A stretch of DNA of 64,000 bases from the NCBI RefSeq assembly GCF_016817355.1, contig NZ_JADOTT010000005.1, positions 62,001 through 126,000 of the forward strand. The letters run 5' to 3'. Of this stretch, positions 17,271 through 26,019 are shown piece by piece. The number at the start of each line of letters is the position of its first letter. The first letter of the stretch is position 1. Below the pieces are notes generated by a model. It saw nothing but the letters and a program-made list of their open reading frames with translations, was not told the DNA's origin and did no database searches. This stretch comes from Maricaulis parjimensis (GTDB lineage Bacteria > Pseudomonadota > Alphaproteobacteria > Caulobacterales > Maricaulaceae). The translations under genes were made by a program, and so were the position numbers.

Positions 17271-17371
17271 TATGCATGCTCCTTGCGATTTTGGTTTTTG
17301 TCGGAGCTTTCTGCTGGGTGTGGTTCACGATCCGTCTTCTGGCAGATCGTTCAGGCCGGCGGGCCTGGGAA

Positions 17372-18061
17372 TCAGCTAACGGCTTCCTCTGCGGGGGGCT
17401 GAGCCGTGCTGGTGGCTTCGCGGACAGACAGGATGGAGGACAGCGGAACGCTGATCGAACCCATCTGGACGCTGACTTCATTGCCGGACATGTCCACTCC
17501 GGTGACGCGCGCCGCGGCCCGGATCGAGGTGTTGAGGGGTTCGCCCTCGGCATCCTCGGCAATAATCTCAAGGGTATAGACACCGTCATCCAGCGCGGAG
17601 CCGGAATCGGACAGGCCATCCCAGGTGAAGGTGTGATTGCCGGTCGTGGTTTCGCCGGTGGCGCGGGCGACAATCTGTTCGCCATCCTTGATCAGGAGCG
17701 TCACTTCGGCCGCATCGGACGGCAGGGTGTATTCCCATTCGGCCTGACTGTCGGACAGGACGGCGTCCGGCGTCAGTGCGGTTGCAACCCGGCCGATATA
17801 ACTGACCGAGTCAGCCTGAGCGGCCGCGGATTGCAGCAGAAGCAGGCTTTCCAGATTCTGGTTCTGGGCGATCTGCTGTTCCACGCTGGAGAAATCGACC
17901 AGCTGGTTCACGAACTGGGTGGAGTCGAGCGGGTTGAGCGGATCCTGGTTCTTCATCTGCTCGGTCAGCAGGGTCAGGAACATCTCGAAATTGTCGGCCA
18001 GGCCGGTCCGCGAGTTCGCAAGGGCCGGGCTGGAAGCGCCAATGGAGGTAATATCGGTCAT
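17372..18061 (-). CDS. flgD: Flagellar hook assembly (cap) protein FlgD
   Basis: FlgD forms the cap needed for hook polymerisation. The 229-residue product has the conserved N-terminal segment FLTLLTEQMKNQDPLNPLDS (residues 28-47) followed by TQFVNQLVDFSSVEQQ, and a C-terminal FlgD Ig-like/FlgD tudor region with TFTWDGLSDSGSALDDGVYT. It lies 11 bp after fliK. Confidence 0.95.
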   Translation of the reverse strand: MTDITSIGASSPALANSRTGLADNFEMFLTLLTEQMKNQDPLNPLDSTQFVNQLVDFSSVEQQIAQNQNLESLLLLQSAAAQADSVSYIGRVATALTPDAVLSDSQAEWEYTLPSDAAEVTLLIKDGEQIVARATGETTTGNHTFTWDGLSDSGSALDDGVYTLEIIAEDAEGEPLNTSIRAAARVTGVDMSGNEVSVQMGSISVPLSSILSVREATSTAQPPAEEAVS

Positions 18062-18072
18062 CTACTCTGCTC

Positions 18073-20115
18073 CTAGACCCGCATGTCCACGCCTTCGCGG
18101 CGCGACAGCAGGAAGCCATAGGTGGATCGCGGAGCGGCAGGCTCGATGGCCTCGCTCAGCGCGGAAAGGGTGTCGCTCTCGGTGAAAACCGGCATGGAAG
18201 ACGCATTCTCGCCCGACGCATCATCGCCGGCAGCCTGTCCGTCTTCCTGCATCTGGAAGTCCAGCCCGTCTTCGCCCAGTTCCAGACCGGCCTCATTCAA
18301 GGCGCGCTCGAGTTCGCGGGCATTGCGCTGCAATTCCATCAGCGTGTCGGGGCGTTCGGCCGTGAGGACCGCATGGACACGATTGTCGGCCCGCATCTCA
18401 AGCCGCACGCCGACCTTGCCCAGCTCGGCAGGGTCGAGGCGGATGTCGAAGACGCGATTACCGTCACTGACCTTGCGGCTGATCTGCCCGGCCAGGTGTT
18501 GCGTGGTGTGGGCAGCAAAGCGCGGCAAGTGGGCGCCATTGCGATCCGCAGCGACGCGGGCATCCAGCATGCGTCCGGTCTGCAGGTCGATATCGGTGGT
18601 GGCGGTCATGTCAGCATTTTCACCCTGACCCAGAACCGGAGCCGGCGTCAGGCCGGTCGTCTGGTTCAGGCTGGCCTGAAGCGTCAGGGGTTGCGCTGTG
18701 ACCGGTAATTCGCGCTGGACCGGCAGTGACGGTTCAGCACCGGACGTCATGGTGGTGGACATGGCGGCCGTAGTGTCGGGTTTCGCGGCTGCAGATGCCG
18801 ACGGGGACGGCGTTGCGCTCTGCGTATTGGATGCGGACTGGCCAGCTGCCATGGCGGAGGCACCGCGCGGTTGCAGGATGGCGCGCGTGTCTGCCGGCTC
18901 TTTGAGACCCGGCTGTTTCAGGGCCGGCATTTCGGCTTGAACACTCGTGGTAGCGCTGCCGGCCTGACCATTGGTCTGGGCCTGGGCGATGGCTTGCGGT
19001 TGGGCTTGGGCCGCCTGAGCCAGCGCTTGTGCCGGATTCAGCGCACCGGCTTGCTCTGCGGCGACCGGGTTGGTGACAGCGGGAGCGGGCACGGATGCCT
19101 GCGCCGGAACGGCTTGCGTCGGCAGCTTGTCCAGGACCGTGGATTTCATGCCGGCCTTGGCATTGTCCTGGGTCGCGGACTGGGCGGCGAGAGCCGTCTG
19201 TGCCGGCAGTTGGCGCTGTACAAGGGCGTCAGCCGGATCTGCAGTGCCCGTGTCGGTCATACCCGCCAGTGCTGGCTCAACCGGCAATTCGCCCATCGTC
19301 TGACCTGTCACGGGAAGCGGTGCCGTCATGCTGTCAGGCGCCGCGGACACCAAGGTCACCGGAGCGGTCGGAGCAGGAGACGCTGTACTGCTGGTCGTCG
19401 TTCCGGTCGCCGCCGAGGGGTCAGCCGCCATCGCGGGCTGTCCGGCCGGCAGGGGTGCGGATTGCGCTGTGGCAGTCTGGACCGGCAGTTTCGGGCTGGC
19501 AGAAGATTTGGCCTGGGTGGGCGTGCTGTCTTTCGCCAGAACCGGCGGGACCGGTGTCTGGGTTTGGATTTGGGCCTGCGCCTGCGCTTGGTCGGGCGCC
19601 GTCATTGTCGCGGGTGTGGGCGATGGTGCCGTCACGGCCGCAGCGGATGACGCTGTCGCGGATGACGTCGTGTTGGCCGACGCGGCTGTCACATCAAGAA
19701 GCGGTGCTTCGGCAGACACGATCGGTTGTGCCGGGCCATCAAGGCCAGCCGTCAATTGCGGTTGCGGCGCTGCAGCCGCGATCTGTCCGGCGAGCAGCAG
19801 GCTGGCATCCGTAACGGGCGCGTCGCCGCTTTGACCGGACGTCATATCCTGAGCGAGCTGCGGTGCCAGGGCCGCCATGCCGTCAGCCAGGACCGGTTGC
19901 GCATTACCATTCGTTGCGCCCGGAAGGGCGGCGCGGTTGATTGCGGCGGGCAGGGCGCTGTCGGTGTGACCGGCCAGGCTGGCCAGCAATTGGTTGAACT
20001 CGCTGGTGACGGCAGACGCGGCTGTGCCGTTCACCGGCGCAGACGGGCTGGCACCGGCGGACGCATTCGCTGCGCTTCCAAGAATGGACAGAATGGAAAT
20101 CTGACCGGGTTGCAT
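18073..20115 (-). CDS. fliK: Flagellar hook-length control protein FliK
   Basis: FliK measures hook length and switches export from hook to filament substrates. The 680-residue product (from ATG 20115, with AAGGTG in front) is mostly low-complexity Ala/Gln/Pro/Thr/Ser sequence (about residues 60-500), as expected of the ruler region. A folded C-terminal Flg_hook domain (about 540-650) contains the motif RLDPAELGKVGVRLEM. An in-frame GTG at 20127 has poor context. This is the first gene of the fliK-flgD-flgE unit; a sigma-54 promoter lies 56-71 bp upstream. Confidence 0.92.
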   Translation of the reverse strand: MQPGQISILSILGSAANASAGASPSAPVNGTAASAVTSEFNQLLASLAGHTDSALPAAINRAALPGATNGNAQPVLADGMAALAPQLAQDMTSGQSGDAPVTDASLLLAGQIAAAAPQPQLTAGLDGPAQPIVSAEAPLLDVTAASANTTSSATASSAAAVTAPSPTPATMTAPDQAQAQAQIQTQTPVPPVLAKDSTPTQAKSSASPKLPVQTATAQSAPLPAGQPAMAADPSAATGTTTSSTASPAPTAPVTLVSAAPDSMTAPLPVTGQTMGELPVEPALAGMTDTGTADPADALVQRQLPAQTALAAQSATQDNAKAGMKSTVLDKLPTQAVPAQASVPAPAVTNPVAAEQAGALNPAQALAQAAQAQPQAIAQAQTNGQAGSATTSVQAEMPALKQPGLKEPADTRAILQPRGASAMAAGQSASNTQSATPSPSASAAAKPDTTAAMSTTMTSGAEPSLPVQRELPVTAQPLTLQASLNQTTGLTPAPVLGQGENADMTATTDIDLQTGRMLDARVAADRNGAHLPRFAAHTTQHLAGQISRKVSDGNRVFDIRLDPAELGKVGVRLEMRADNRVHAVLTAERPDTLMELQRNARELERALNEAGLELGEDGLDFQMQEDGQAAGDDASGENASSMPVFTESDTLSALSEAIEPAAPRSTYGFLLSRREGVDMRV

Positions 20116-20170
20116 CGTCACCTTCACTCACATTGATGGCGCAGTTCACGCCTTGGTTCGCCAGATCTGT

Positions 20171-20186
20171 CGCAAGTGGCATGCCA
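20171..20186 (-). promoter_or_regulatory. Sigma-54 promoter of fliK-flgD-flgE
   Basis: The minus strand reads TGGCATGCCACTTGCG, matching the -24/-12 consensus TGGCACGN4TTGCW at all but two positions and with exact spacing. It lies 56-71 bp before the fliK start. FlbD would be the activator. Confidence 0.85.
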
Positions 20187-20256
20187 GTGTGAAATTCACC
20201 CAAGACATTGAATTTATGCATTAATTTTCCGGAAATATTTGCTGGGAGGCAGGCTT

Positions 20257-20273
20257 GCCCGGCTATTCCTGCC
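20257..20273. promoter_or_regulatory. FlbD-enhancer-like repeat, copy 1 (upstream of fliK)
   Basis: GCCCGGCTATTCCTGCC. It is about 100 bp upstream of the expected fliK transcription start, the normal position for a Caulobacter ftr (FlbD) enhancer. It matches the copy at 20588-20604 in 16 of 17 positions. A further CCGG follows directly. Confidence 0.55.
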
Positions 20274-20444
20274 CGGTGGTGGGCGGAAGCTGCCGGGCTG
20301 TCCTTCCGGGCGGAGCCGGGCCGCCGGATACCGGTCCCAATACCTTGTAAATCGCGCGTGAGCACGGGCGCGCCTACGCGTGCGCGCGGTGAAGACGTGA
20401 TCGCGACCGGCCTGGCTGACGGTCTGGAATCCGCGTCGGAAAAC

Positions 20445-20460
20445 TGGCCCGGCGCTTGCG
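20445..20460 (+). promoter_or_regulatory. Sigma-54 promoter of flgK-flgL
   Basis: TGGCCCGGCGCTTGCG matches the -24/-12 consensus TGGCACGN4TTGCW except for A-to-C and the last base, with exact spacing. It lies about 205 bp upstream of flgK, leaving a long leader of about 195 nt. Confidence 0.8.
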
Positions 20461-20587
20461 ATGTTAAGGGCAGGTCTGCTGGGCAACCGGCAGCGGAAAA
20501 ATTCAGAGATTGAGCCAATAAACCAATGACGCCAGTGCTTTACAGCCAGATTTGCAAAGAAGGACGCACCGGAAATACCTGGTTTGC

Positions 20588-20604
20588 GCCCGGCAATTCC
20601 TGCC
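20588..20604. promoter_or_regulatory. FlbD-enhancer-like repeat, copy 2 (downstream of flgK promoter)
   Basis: GCCCGGCAATTCCTGCC, differing from the copy at 20257-20273 at one base. It lies inside the flgK leader at about +118 to +134 from the predicted start. Some Caulobacter sigma-54 flagellar promoters do use ftr enhancers placed downstream. Confidence 0.55.
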
Positions 20605-20665
20605 GCTTTGCCGGAATCTTTGGCCGGGCAGTTGGCGCGTTGGCTCGTCAGACCGGGAGCGCGAC

Positions 20666-22807
20666 ATGTCGCTGAGTGGAATTCTGGGCAATGCCCTTTC
20701 GGGGTTGGCAGCGAGCCAGGCCGGCCTGCGTGCCGCCTCCAACAATGTCGCCAACGTCAACACGCCCGGTTACGCCCGCACAACGGCCAATCTCCAATCC
20801 CGCGCCGTCGGCGGTGTGGCGATGGGTGTGGAAGTCGTCGGCATCACCCGGATTGTGGACCGGCATCTCCAGTTCGCCTCCCTGCGTGCGATCAGCGAGG
20901 CCGGGTCGGCCGAAGTCCGCGCCGATGCGCTGGACCGCCTGCAGGCCCAGTTCGGCAATCTGGACGATAGCGGCTCGATTTTTGCCCGTCTGAACAAGGC
21001 GTTCACCAGTCTGTCCCAGGCCAGCGTGGATCCGTCCCTGTCCGTGTCCCGTCTGTCGGCCGCTGCCGATCTGCAATCCTTTTTTGACGAGACCAGCCGT
21101 CTGTCGACCGAGGTCCGCAATCAGCGCCAGGAAGCTGACGCCAAGATCAATGCGACGGTCCACCGGTCCAATGAGATCATCAATGAGCTTTTCGAGCTCA
21201 ACGCCAATGTTCAGAGCCTGTCCTCGGGAGGCGGGGATGTGTCGGGGGCGGAAAACCGCCAGTCCGAACTTCTCGACGAATTGTCGACCTATCTGGATGT
21301 CCGCGCGGACTTCCAGGGCGATGGCCGTGTTGTGGTCCGCACCACGGACGGTGTCCTCCTGCTCGACAATTTCCCGGCCGAGATCACTTACAAGCCGACC
21401 GGTACGGGCGCTTATGGCGTGAAGTATGGCCAGATCTATGTGCAGCCGCCCAATGGCGGTTCGCCCCAGCAGCTGGACAGCCATATCAAGACCGGTGAGC
21501 TGCGCGGCCTTCTGGACCTGCGTGATGGCGATCTGGCTGAAGTGGCCGAAGAGCTGGCCGAGCTGGCTGCCGGTGCCGCCGATGCGCTGAACGCGGCGCA
21601 CAACAATGCCACCTCCTATCCGGCACCGCAGACCCTGACCGGGCGCAATACCGGTCTGGAAGGCACGGACCTGCACAATTTCACCGGTGCGACCACGCTC
21701 GCCGTGACGGACAATACCGGCCTGCTCGTGCGCCGGGTCGATATCGATTTCGACGCCGGCACGCTCTCCGTCGATGGCGGGGCACCGGCCGCGATCGGCA
21801 CGACGGTCAACAGTCTGACGACGGCGATCAACACGGCCCTGGCCGGTGTCGGCTCCGCCAGTTTCGCCAATGGCCAGATGGAGATTTCTGCCACGGCCGC
21901 CACGAATGGCGTGTCCACCCTGCAGGACGAAACCAATCCGTCTGATCGTGCGGGCCGGGGTTTTGCCCATTTCTTCGGCCTGAATGATCTGGTGCGCTCA
22001 ACCCGTCCCGGCTTCTTTGAAACGGGGCTGACGGGTGCGGAGCTGCACGGGTTTGCCGGCGGATCGGGCCTGGAATTCACCATCAAGACCCATGATGGCA
22101 ATTCGGTCGGCACGGTGAATATCGCCATGGTCGCGGGTGAGACCTTCAATGATGTCATCACCGCGCTCAATGACCCCAATACGGGTCTGGGCCGCTATGC
22201 CACCTTCTCGCTCGATGCGAATGGCGAACTCTCCTCGGTTCCCCAAGCCGGCTATGAGAGTTTCCAGGTCAATATGACGGGCGATGACACATCGCGTCCC
22301 GGTTCCGGTATCGCTTTTTCCCACCTGTTCGGTGTGGGTCTGGAAGCCCGCGCCTCGCGTGCCGAAAGCTTTGATGTGAACAGCGAGGTGCGGTCCGACG
22401 CGTCGCGGCTCTCGCTGGGCCAGCTCGATATCTCCGCCGCGACCGTGGTGGGCGATGTGGTGATCACGGCGGGCGATAATCGCGGCGGCTCTGCCCTGCA
22501 GGCGGCGCTCGACAATCAACGCAGTTTTGATGCGGCCGGGTCGATCTCGGCCACTTCGGCCAGCCTGGGCGACTACATGGCCCGTCTGGCCGGTACGGTC
22601 GGTTCGCGGGCCTCGCGGGCGGAAAGTGAAGCGGGCTCGGCCATCGTCCTGCGGGAGACGGCGGCGCAGAAACGGCTCGATGTTGAGGGGGTGAATCTGG
22701 ATGAGGAACTGGCGTCGATGACCATGTTCCAGACGTCCTATAATGCCTCGGCGCGCATGATGCAGGCGGCCAAGGAAATGACCGAAACCCTGCTCAATAT
22801 TGTCTAA
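20666..22807 (+). CDS. flgK: Flagellar hook-associated protein 1 FlgK
   Basis: FlgK is the first hook-filament junction protein. The 713-residue product has the N-terminal rod/hook motif (LSGLAASQAGLRAASNNVAN, then VNTPGYARTTA) and C-terminal helix with LDEELASMTMFQTSYNASAR and METLLN-type ending. The ATG at 20666 is chosen because it starts the conserved domain exactly; upstream codons do not resemble the family. The length is greater than in enterics owing to an enlarged central region with two internal similar blocks (DLHNFTGATTLAV and ELHGFAGGSGLEF). flgL follows 12 bp later. Confidence 0.95.
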   Translation: MSLSGILGNALSGLAASQAGLRAASNNVANVNTPGYARTTANLQSRAVGGVAMGVEVVGITRIVDRHLQFASLRAISEAGSAEVRADALDRLQAQFGNLDDSGSIFARLNKAFTSLSQASVDPSLSVSRLSAAADLQSFFDETSRLSTEVRNQRQEADAKINATVHRSNEIINELFELNANVQSLSSGGGDVSGAENRQSELLDELSTYLDVRADFQGDGRVVVRTTDGVLLLDNFPAEITYKPTGTGAYGVKYGQIYVQPPNGGSPQQLDSHIKTGELRGLLDLRDGDLAEVAEELAELAAGAADALNAAHNNATSYPAPQTLTGRNTGLEGTDLHNFTGATTLAVTDNTGLLVRRVDIDFDAGTLSVDGGAPAAIGTTVNSLTTAINTALAGVGSASFANGQMEISATAATNGVSTLQDETNPSDRAGRGFAHFFGLNDLVRSTRPGFFETGLTGAELHGFAGGSGLEFTIKTHDGNSVGTVNIAMVAGETFNDVITALNDPNTGLGRYATFSLDANGELSSVPQAGYESFQVNMTGDDTSRPGSGIAFSHLFGVGLEARASRAESFDVNSEVRSDASRLSLGQLDISAATVVGDVVITAGDNRGGSALQAALDNQRSFDAAGSISATSASLGDYMARLAGTVGSRASRAESEAGSAIVLRETAAQKRLDVEGVNLDEELASMTMFQTSYNASARMMQAAKEMTETLLNIV

Positions 22808-22819
22808 GAGGAATAGGCG

Positions 22820-23734
22820 ATGACGCGGATTTCCACCTATGCAGCCAATCAGTCCGCCCTGATGGACCTGATGCGCGCGCAAAAGAACATGTTTGACGCC
22901 CAGCAGCAGCTGAGTTCGGGCAAGCTGGCGACGGATCTCAAGGGCATCGGCTACCAGGCTGAATCCCTGTCGGCTTCCCGCGCCGCGCTCGAACGCGCCA
23001 AATCCTATGAGGAAGCGGCGATGCGCACGGGGGCCCGCCTGGAAGCCCAGAATATCGCCCTGGAACAGATGGGCGATGCGGTATCCAATTTGCGCACTTC
23101 CGTGACGTCCAAGGAAGGCGATTACATCATGCACCAGGTGCGTGAGGCCTTCTACGAGATCACCAACGCGCTCAATACCAAGCATTCCGGGGTCTATCTC
23201 TTCGGTGGTACGCGTTCCGATGTGACGCCGGTCAATGTGTCCAACCTGTCGGACCTGGTGCCGCTGGCCAGCGCGAATGATGTGTTCGAGAACAATCAGC
23301 GCACGCCGGTCGTGCAGCTGGACCAGGGCTACACGCTGGATGTCGGCATGCTGGCCAGTGATGTCGGCGGCGAAGTCATGGCGGCGTTCAAGCGCATTGC
23401 CGATTTCGATGCCGGCGCCAATGGTCCCTTCGCCTCGCCCCTGACGGCGGCGCAGGATGCCTTCCTGACCTCGGAAATCCAGAATGTCATCACCGCGCTG
23501 GACAATCTCTATGTCCGCGTCGGCGAGAACGGCTCGAAACAGACCCAGGTGGAAAACCTGAAAAACTCCCATGTCGACCGCCAGGACTTCCTCACCCTGA
23601 TGATCTCCGACATCGAGGATGCCGACATGGCCGAAGCCGCCAACCGCTTCCAGCAGGCCCAGACGGCCGTGGACGTCTCCGCGGTGACTTTCTCCACCCT
23701 GAACGATGTTTCCCTGCTGCCGTACCTGCGATAG
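22820..23734 (+). CDS. flgL: Flagellar hook-filament junction protein FlgL
   Basis: FlgL is the second hook-filament junction protein, related to flagellin. The 304-residue product has a flagellin-like N-terminal helix (QKNMFDAQQQLSSGKLATDL) and C-terminal helix (MAEAANRFQQAQTAVDVSAV). It is coupled to flgK (GAGGAATAGGCG ribosome site in the 12-bp gap). No flagellin gene (fljK-like) is in the window. Confidence 0.93.
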   Translation: MTRISTYAANQSALMDLMRAQKNMFDAQQQLSSGKLATDLKGIGYQAESLSASRAALERAKSYEEAAMRTGARLEAQNIALEQMGDAVSNLRTSVTSKEGDYIMHQVREAFYEITNALNTKHSGVYLFGGTRSDVTPVNVSNLSDLVPLASANDVFENNQRTPVVQLDQGYTLDVGMLASDVGGEVMAAFKRIADFDAGANGPFASPLTAAQDAFLTSEIQNVITALDNLYVRVGENGSKQTQVENLKNSHVDRQDFLTLMISDIEDADMAEAANRFQQAQTAVDVSAVTFSTLNDVSLLPYLR

Positions 23735-23793
23735 GGGACCGGCCGTTTCGCATTCCCTTTGGGCTTTGACGCGACGGGCTCTAGTCTCGCGGC

Positions 23794-23889
23794 ATGATCG
23801 TGATCCAAGTCTTCGCGGAGCACATGCGTGAACGGCTGCTCTCAGGCCTGCCTGACAACATTGCGGTCATCATGGCTCGGGGGTGGTAA
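23794..23889 (+). CDS. Possible 31-aa ORF ahead of a small membrane protein
   Basis: ATG at 23794 opens 31 codons (start MIVIQVFAEHMRERL) and stops in TAATG, whose ATG (23889) starts the next ORF. No domain or similarity was recognised, and there is only weak purine content before the start. The TAATG junction suggests coupling if it is translated. This could be a leader peptide, a decayed gene end, or chance. Confidence 0.3.
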   Translation: MIVIQVFAEHMRERLLSGLPDNIAVIMARGW

Positions 23890-24164
23890 TGCCAGAACGG
23901 GACGAAGAAATGACCGAGCGGCCTGAGGAGGGATTGCAATCAGGCGATTACGACCGGTTGGGCGGATGGGCGGCACTTATTGGTGGTCTGATCACCAGCA
24001 TTTGTGCTTTTCTGATGATCCGATTCAATGCTCATATTCTCGTTATCGCATTGGTTTCGTTGCTTGTTTTTGGTGTGTCGCTGGGTGCGGCATTCTACTT
24101 TTTGAAATATCCAAAAAGCTTCATCAGAGACGTTCTGGAAGCCTTGTTCAGGCAGGGCTGGTAG
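23889..24164 (+). CDS. Small two-helix membrane protein, unknown
   Basis: The 91-residue product has an acidic N-terminus (MPERDEEMTERPEEG), two membrane helices (about 26-45, WAALIGGLITSICAFLMI, and about 50-70, ILVIALVSLLVFGVSLGAAF) and a short C-terminal tail. The ATG at 23910 is an alternative start. Local composition is AT-richer than the neighbours, suggesting a recently acquired or fast-evolving gene. No family was recognised. Confidence 0.55.
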   Translation: MPERDEEMTERPEEGLQSGDYDRLGGWAALIGGLITSICAFLMIRFNAHILVIALVSLLVFGVSLGAAFYFLKYPKSFIRDVLEALFRQGW

Positions 24165-24257
24165 CGTCTCAGGGCTGTATTTCCCGACTGCCTTCGACTA
24201 TATACCCGCCTCCCATAGACGTTTGCTGCGGGCCTTGACCCCGCTGGAGGCGAGAGA

Positions 24258-25475
24258 ATGACGACGCTTTTGACCGGCGACGCGGCGACGCGCGCTGATG
24301 CACTCCTTTCCGAATTGAACCTGTCCGGCGATCCGCTGGGGCTGGGTGGCCGGCCCGGTGATCATCGGGTCGTGGTGGCCATGTCCGGCGGCGTGGACAG
24401 TTCCGTGACTGCGGCGGTCCTGCACCGGCTGGGCTATGATGTGGTCGGTGTGACGCTGCAGCTCTACGACCATGGCGCGGCGATCGCCAAGAAGGGCGCC
24501 TGCTGTGCCGGCCAGGACATCTATGATGCCAAGCGCGTCGCCGAGGCCTGCGGCTTTCCCCATTATGTGCTGGATTATGAAAGCCGCTTCCGCGAGGCGG
24601 TGATCGAGGAATTCGCCGACACCTATCTGGCCGGCTATACGCCGATCCCCTGCGTGCGGTGCAACCAGACCGTCAAGTTTGCGGATCTGCTGGAAACGGC
24701 CAAGCAGCTGGGTGCCCGCTGCATGGCCACCGGTCACTATATCCAGCGTGTCGAGGGCGAGAACGGGCCGGAACTGCGCCGCGCCGCCGATGCCGGCAAG
24801 GACCAGTCCTACTTCCTGTTCGCGACCACGCATGAACAGCTGGACTTCCTGCGCTTCCCGCTGGGCCATCTCAACAAGGACCAGACGCGCCGTCTCGCCG
24901 AAGCCTTCGGCCTGATCGTCGCCGACAAGCCGGACAGCCAGGACATCTGCTTCGTGCCCAATGGCCGCTATGTCGACATTGTCGAGAAGGTCCGCCCCGG
25001 CGCCTCCCGTCCAGGCAAGATCGTGCATGTCGATGGCCGGGTGCTGGGCGAGCATGAGGGCGTGATCCGCTACACGGTCGGCCAGCGCCGCGGGCTGCAA
25101 ATCGCTGTGGGCGAACCGCTCTATGTCGTGCGCCTGGATGCCGACAAGGCCGAGGTGATCGTCGGTCCGCGCGAAGCGCTGGAAGTCGACACGATTGCCT
25201 TGAAGGACATCAACTGGCTGGGCGATGAGGCCCTGTCGGACGGCGCCCCCGTGCGCGTGAAAGTCCGCTCCACCCGTCCGCCGGTCCCCGCTGCCCTGTC
25301 TGTGGATGGCGACATGATCGGTGTCGTCCTCGCCAAGGGCGAGGAGGGCGTCGCGCCGGGCCAGGCCTGTGTCTTCTATTCGCCGGACGACGAGGACCGA
25401 GTGCTCGGCGGTGGCTGGATTGCCCGGACAAGCGGGCGTGGGACTGGCGGAACGGGCGTTCGGTTGATTGGCTAA
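24258..25475 (+). CDS. mnmA: tRNA-specific 2-thiouridylase MnmA
   Basis: MnmA thiolates U34 of tRNA Lys, Glu and Gln anticodons using sulfur relayed from IscS. The 405-residue product has the PP-loop motif SGGVDSS (residues 43-49), Cys132 in CVRC and Cys231 in DSQDICF, which correspond to the paired catalytic cysteines, and the GHYIQR and TVGQRRGL motifs. It is slightly longer than the E. coli protein owing to an N-terminal extension of about 35 residues; an internal start is unlikely because the extension is well coded. The stop overlaps the convergent CPBP gene. Confidence 0.95.
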   Translation: MTTLLTGDAATRADALLSELNLSGDPLGLGGRPGDHRVVVAMSGGVDSSVTAAVLHRLGYDVVGVTLQLYDHGAAIAKKGACCAGQDIYDAKRVAEACGFPHYVLDYESRFREAVIEEFADTYLAGYTPIPCVRCNQTVKFADLLETAKQLGARCMATGHYIQRVEGENGPELRRAADAGKDQSYFLFATTHEQLDFLRFPLGHLNKDQTRRLAEAFGLIVADKPDSQDICFVPNGRYVDIVEKVRPGASRPGKIVHVDGRVLGEHEGVIRYTVGQRRGLQIAVGEPLYVVRLDADKAEVIVGPREALEVDTIALKDINWLGDEALSDGAPVRVKVRSTRPPVPAALSVDGDMIGVVLAKGEEGVAPGQACVFYSPDDEDRVLGGGWIARTSGRGTGGTGVRLIG

Positions 25476-25975
25476 CCGCCCAACACCGCCTTCCACCCCA
25501 CCACCGTCAGCCAGTGGACCACCACGGCCGGCCACACTGACCCGCCCATCCGCCAGGCGAGCGTGCAGGTCAGGCCCAGCGCCGTGGCGATCAGCAGGAA
25601 ACCGGGTTCGAGGAAAGCCGGTTGCGCCATGGGCAGGCCGAGCCAGACCTGGACCGGGTGCCAGAGCACGAAGAGGGCGAGCGCCAGTGCGGAGCGCCAG
25701 ACGCCCCTGCGGCCGGCCAGTGCGACTCGGAACACCATCTCTTCGCCAAGGGCGGGGATGAAAAATCCCAGTGCTGCTATCGCTAACAGCTCGCCCCAAT
25801 GCGTCGTCACTGAAAAGTTGAACGCAGTATCAAGTTTGGCTACAACAAGGGCGAAGCTTGCGAAAAGTGCAAGCAGAAGAAAGGTTTGCCACCATTTTTG
25901 CAAATCGGGCCAAGCCCGTGCGGCGGATGCCGCATCTGCGAAAAAACTTGACGCTGTGCCGCATGTTTTGATCAT
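25472..25975 (-). CDS. CPBP-family intramembrane metalloprotease
   Basis: The 167-residue membrane protein has the CPBP (CAAX/Abi) catalytic signature: EExxxR at Glu78-Glu79/Arg83, FxxxH at Phe102/His106, and a later His in VVVHWLTVV. Four or so hydrophobic segments are seen. These glutamate-type intramembrane proteases cleave membrane-bound substrates, but the substrate here is unknown. Its stop overlaps that of mnmA on the other strand. The 5' half (about 25750-25975) is distinctly AT-richer than the 3' half. There is no clear ribosome site at the ATG at 25975. Confidence 0.8.
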   Translation of the reverse strand: MIKTCGTASSFFADAASAARAWPDLQKWWQTFLLLALFASFALVVAKLDTAFNFSVTTHWGELLAIAALGFFIPALGEEMVFRVALAGRRGVWRSALALALFVLWHPVQVWLGLPMAQPAFLEPGFLLIATALGLTCTLAWRMGGSVWPAVVVHWLTVVGWKAVLGG

Positions 25976-26019
25976 GCGCGCCAGACTATCGAGACTTTCA
26001 ACCCCTGAGGAGACACGAC

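Larger units (their letters stand above)
20116..20665. other. fliK-flgK divergent control region (550 bp)
   Basis: No gene is evident. The region has two outward-facing sigma-54 promoters (20171-20186 minus, 20445-20460 plus), two copies of a 17-bp GC-rich repeat (20257-20273 and 20588-20604) and further GCCCGG-type motifs (for example 20305-20325 and 20620-20630). It looks like a shared FlbD/sigma-54 control region for hook and hook-filament junction genes. Confidence 0.75.
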
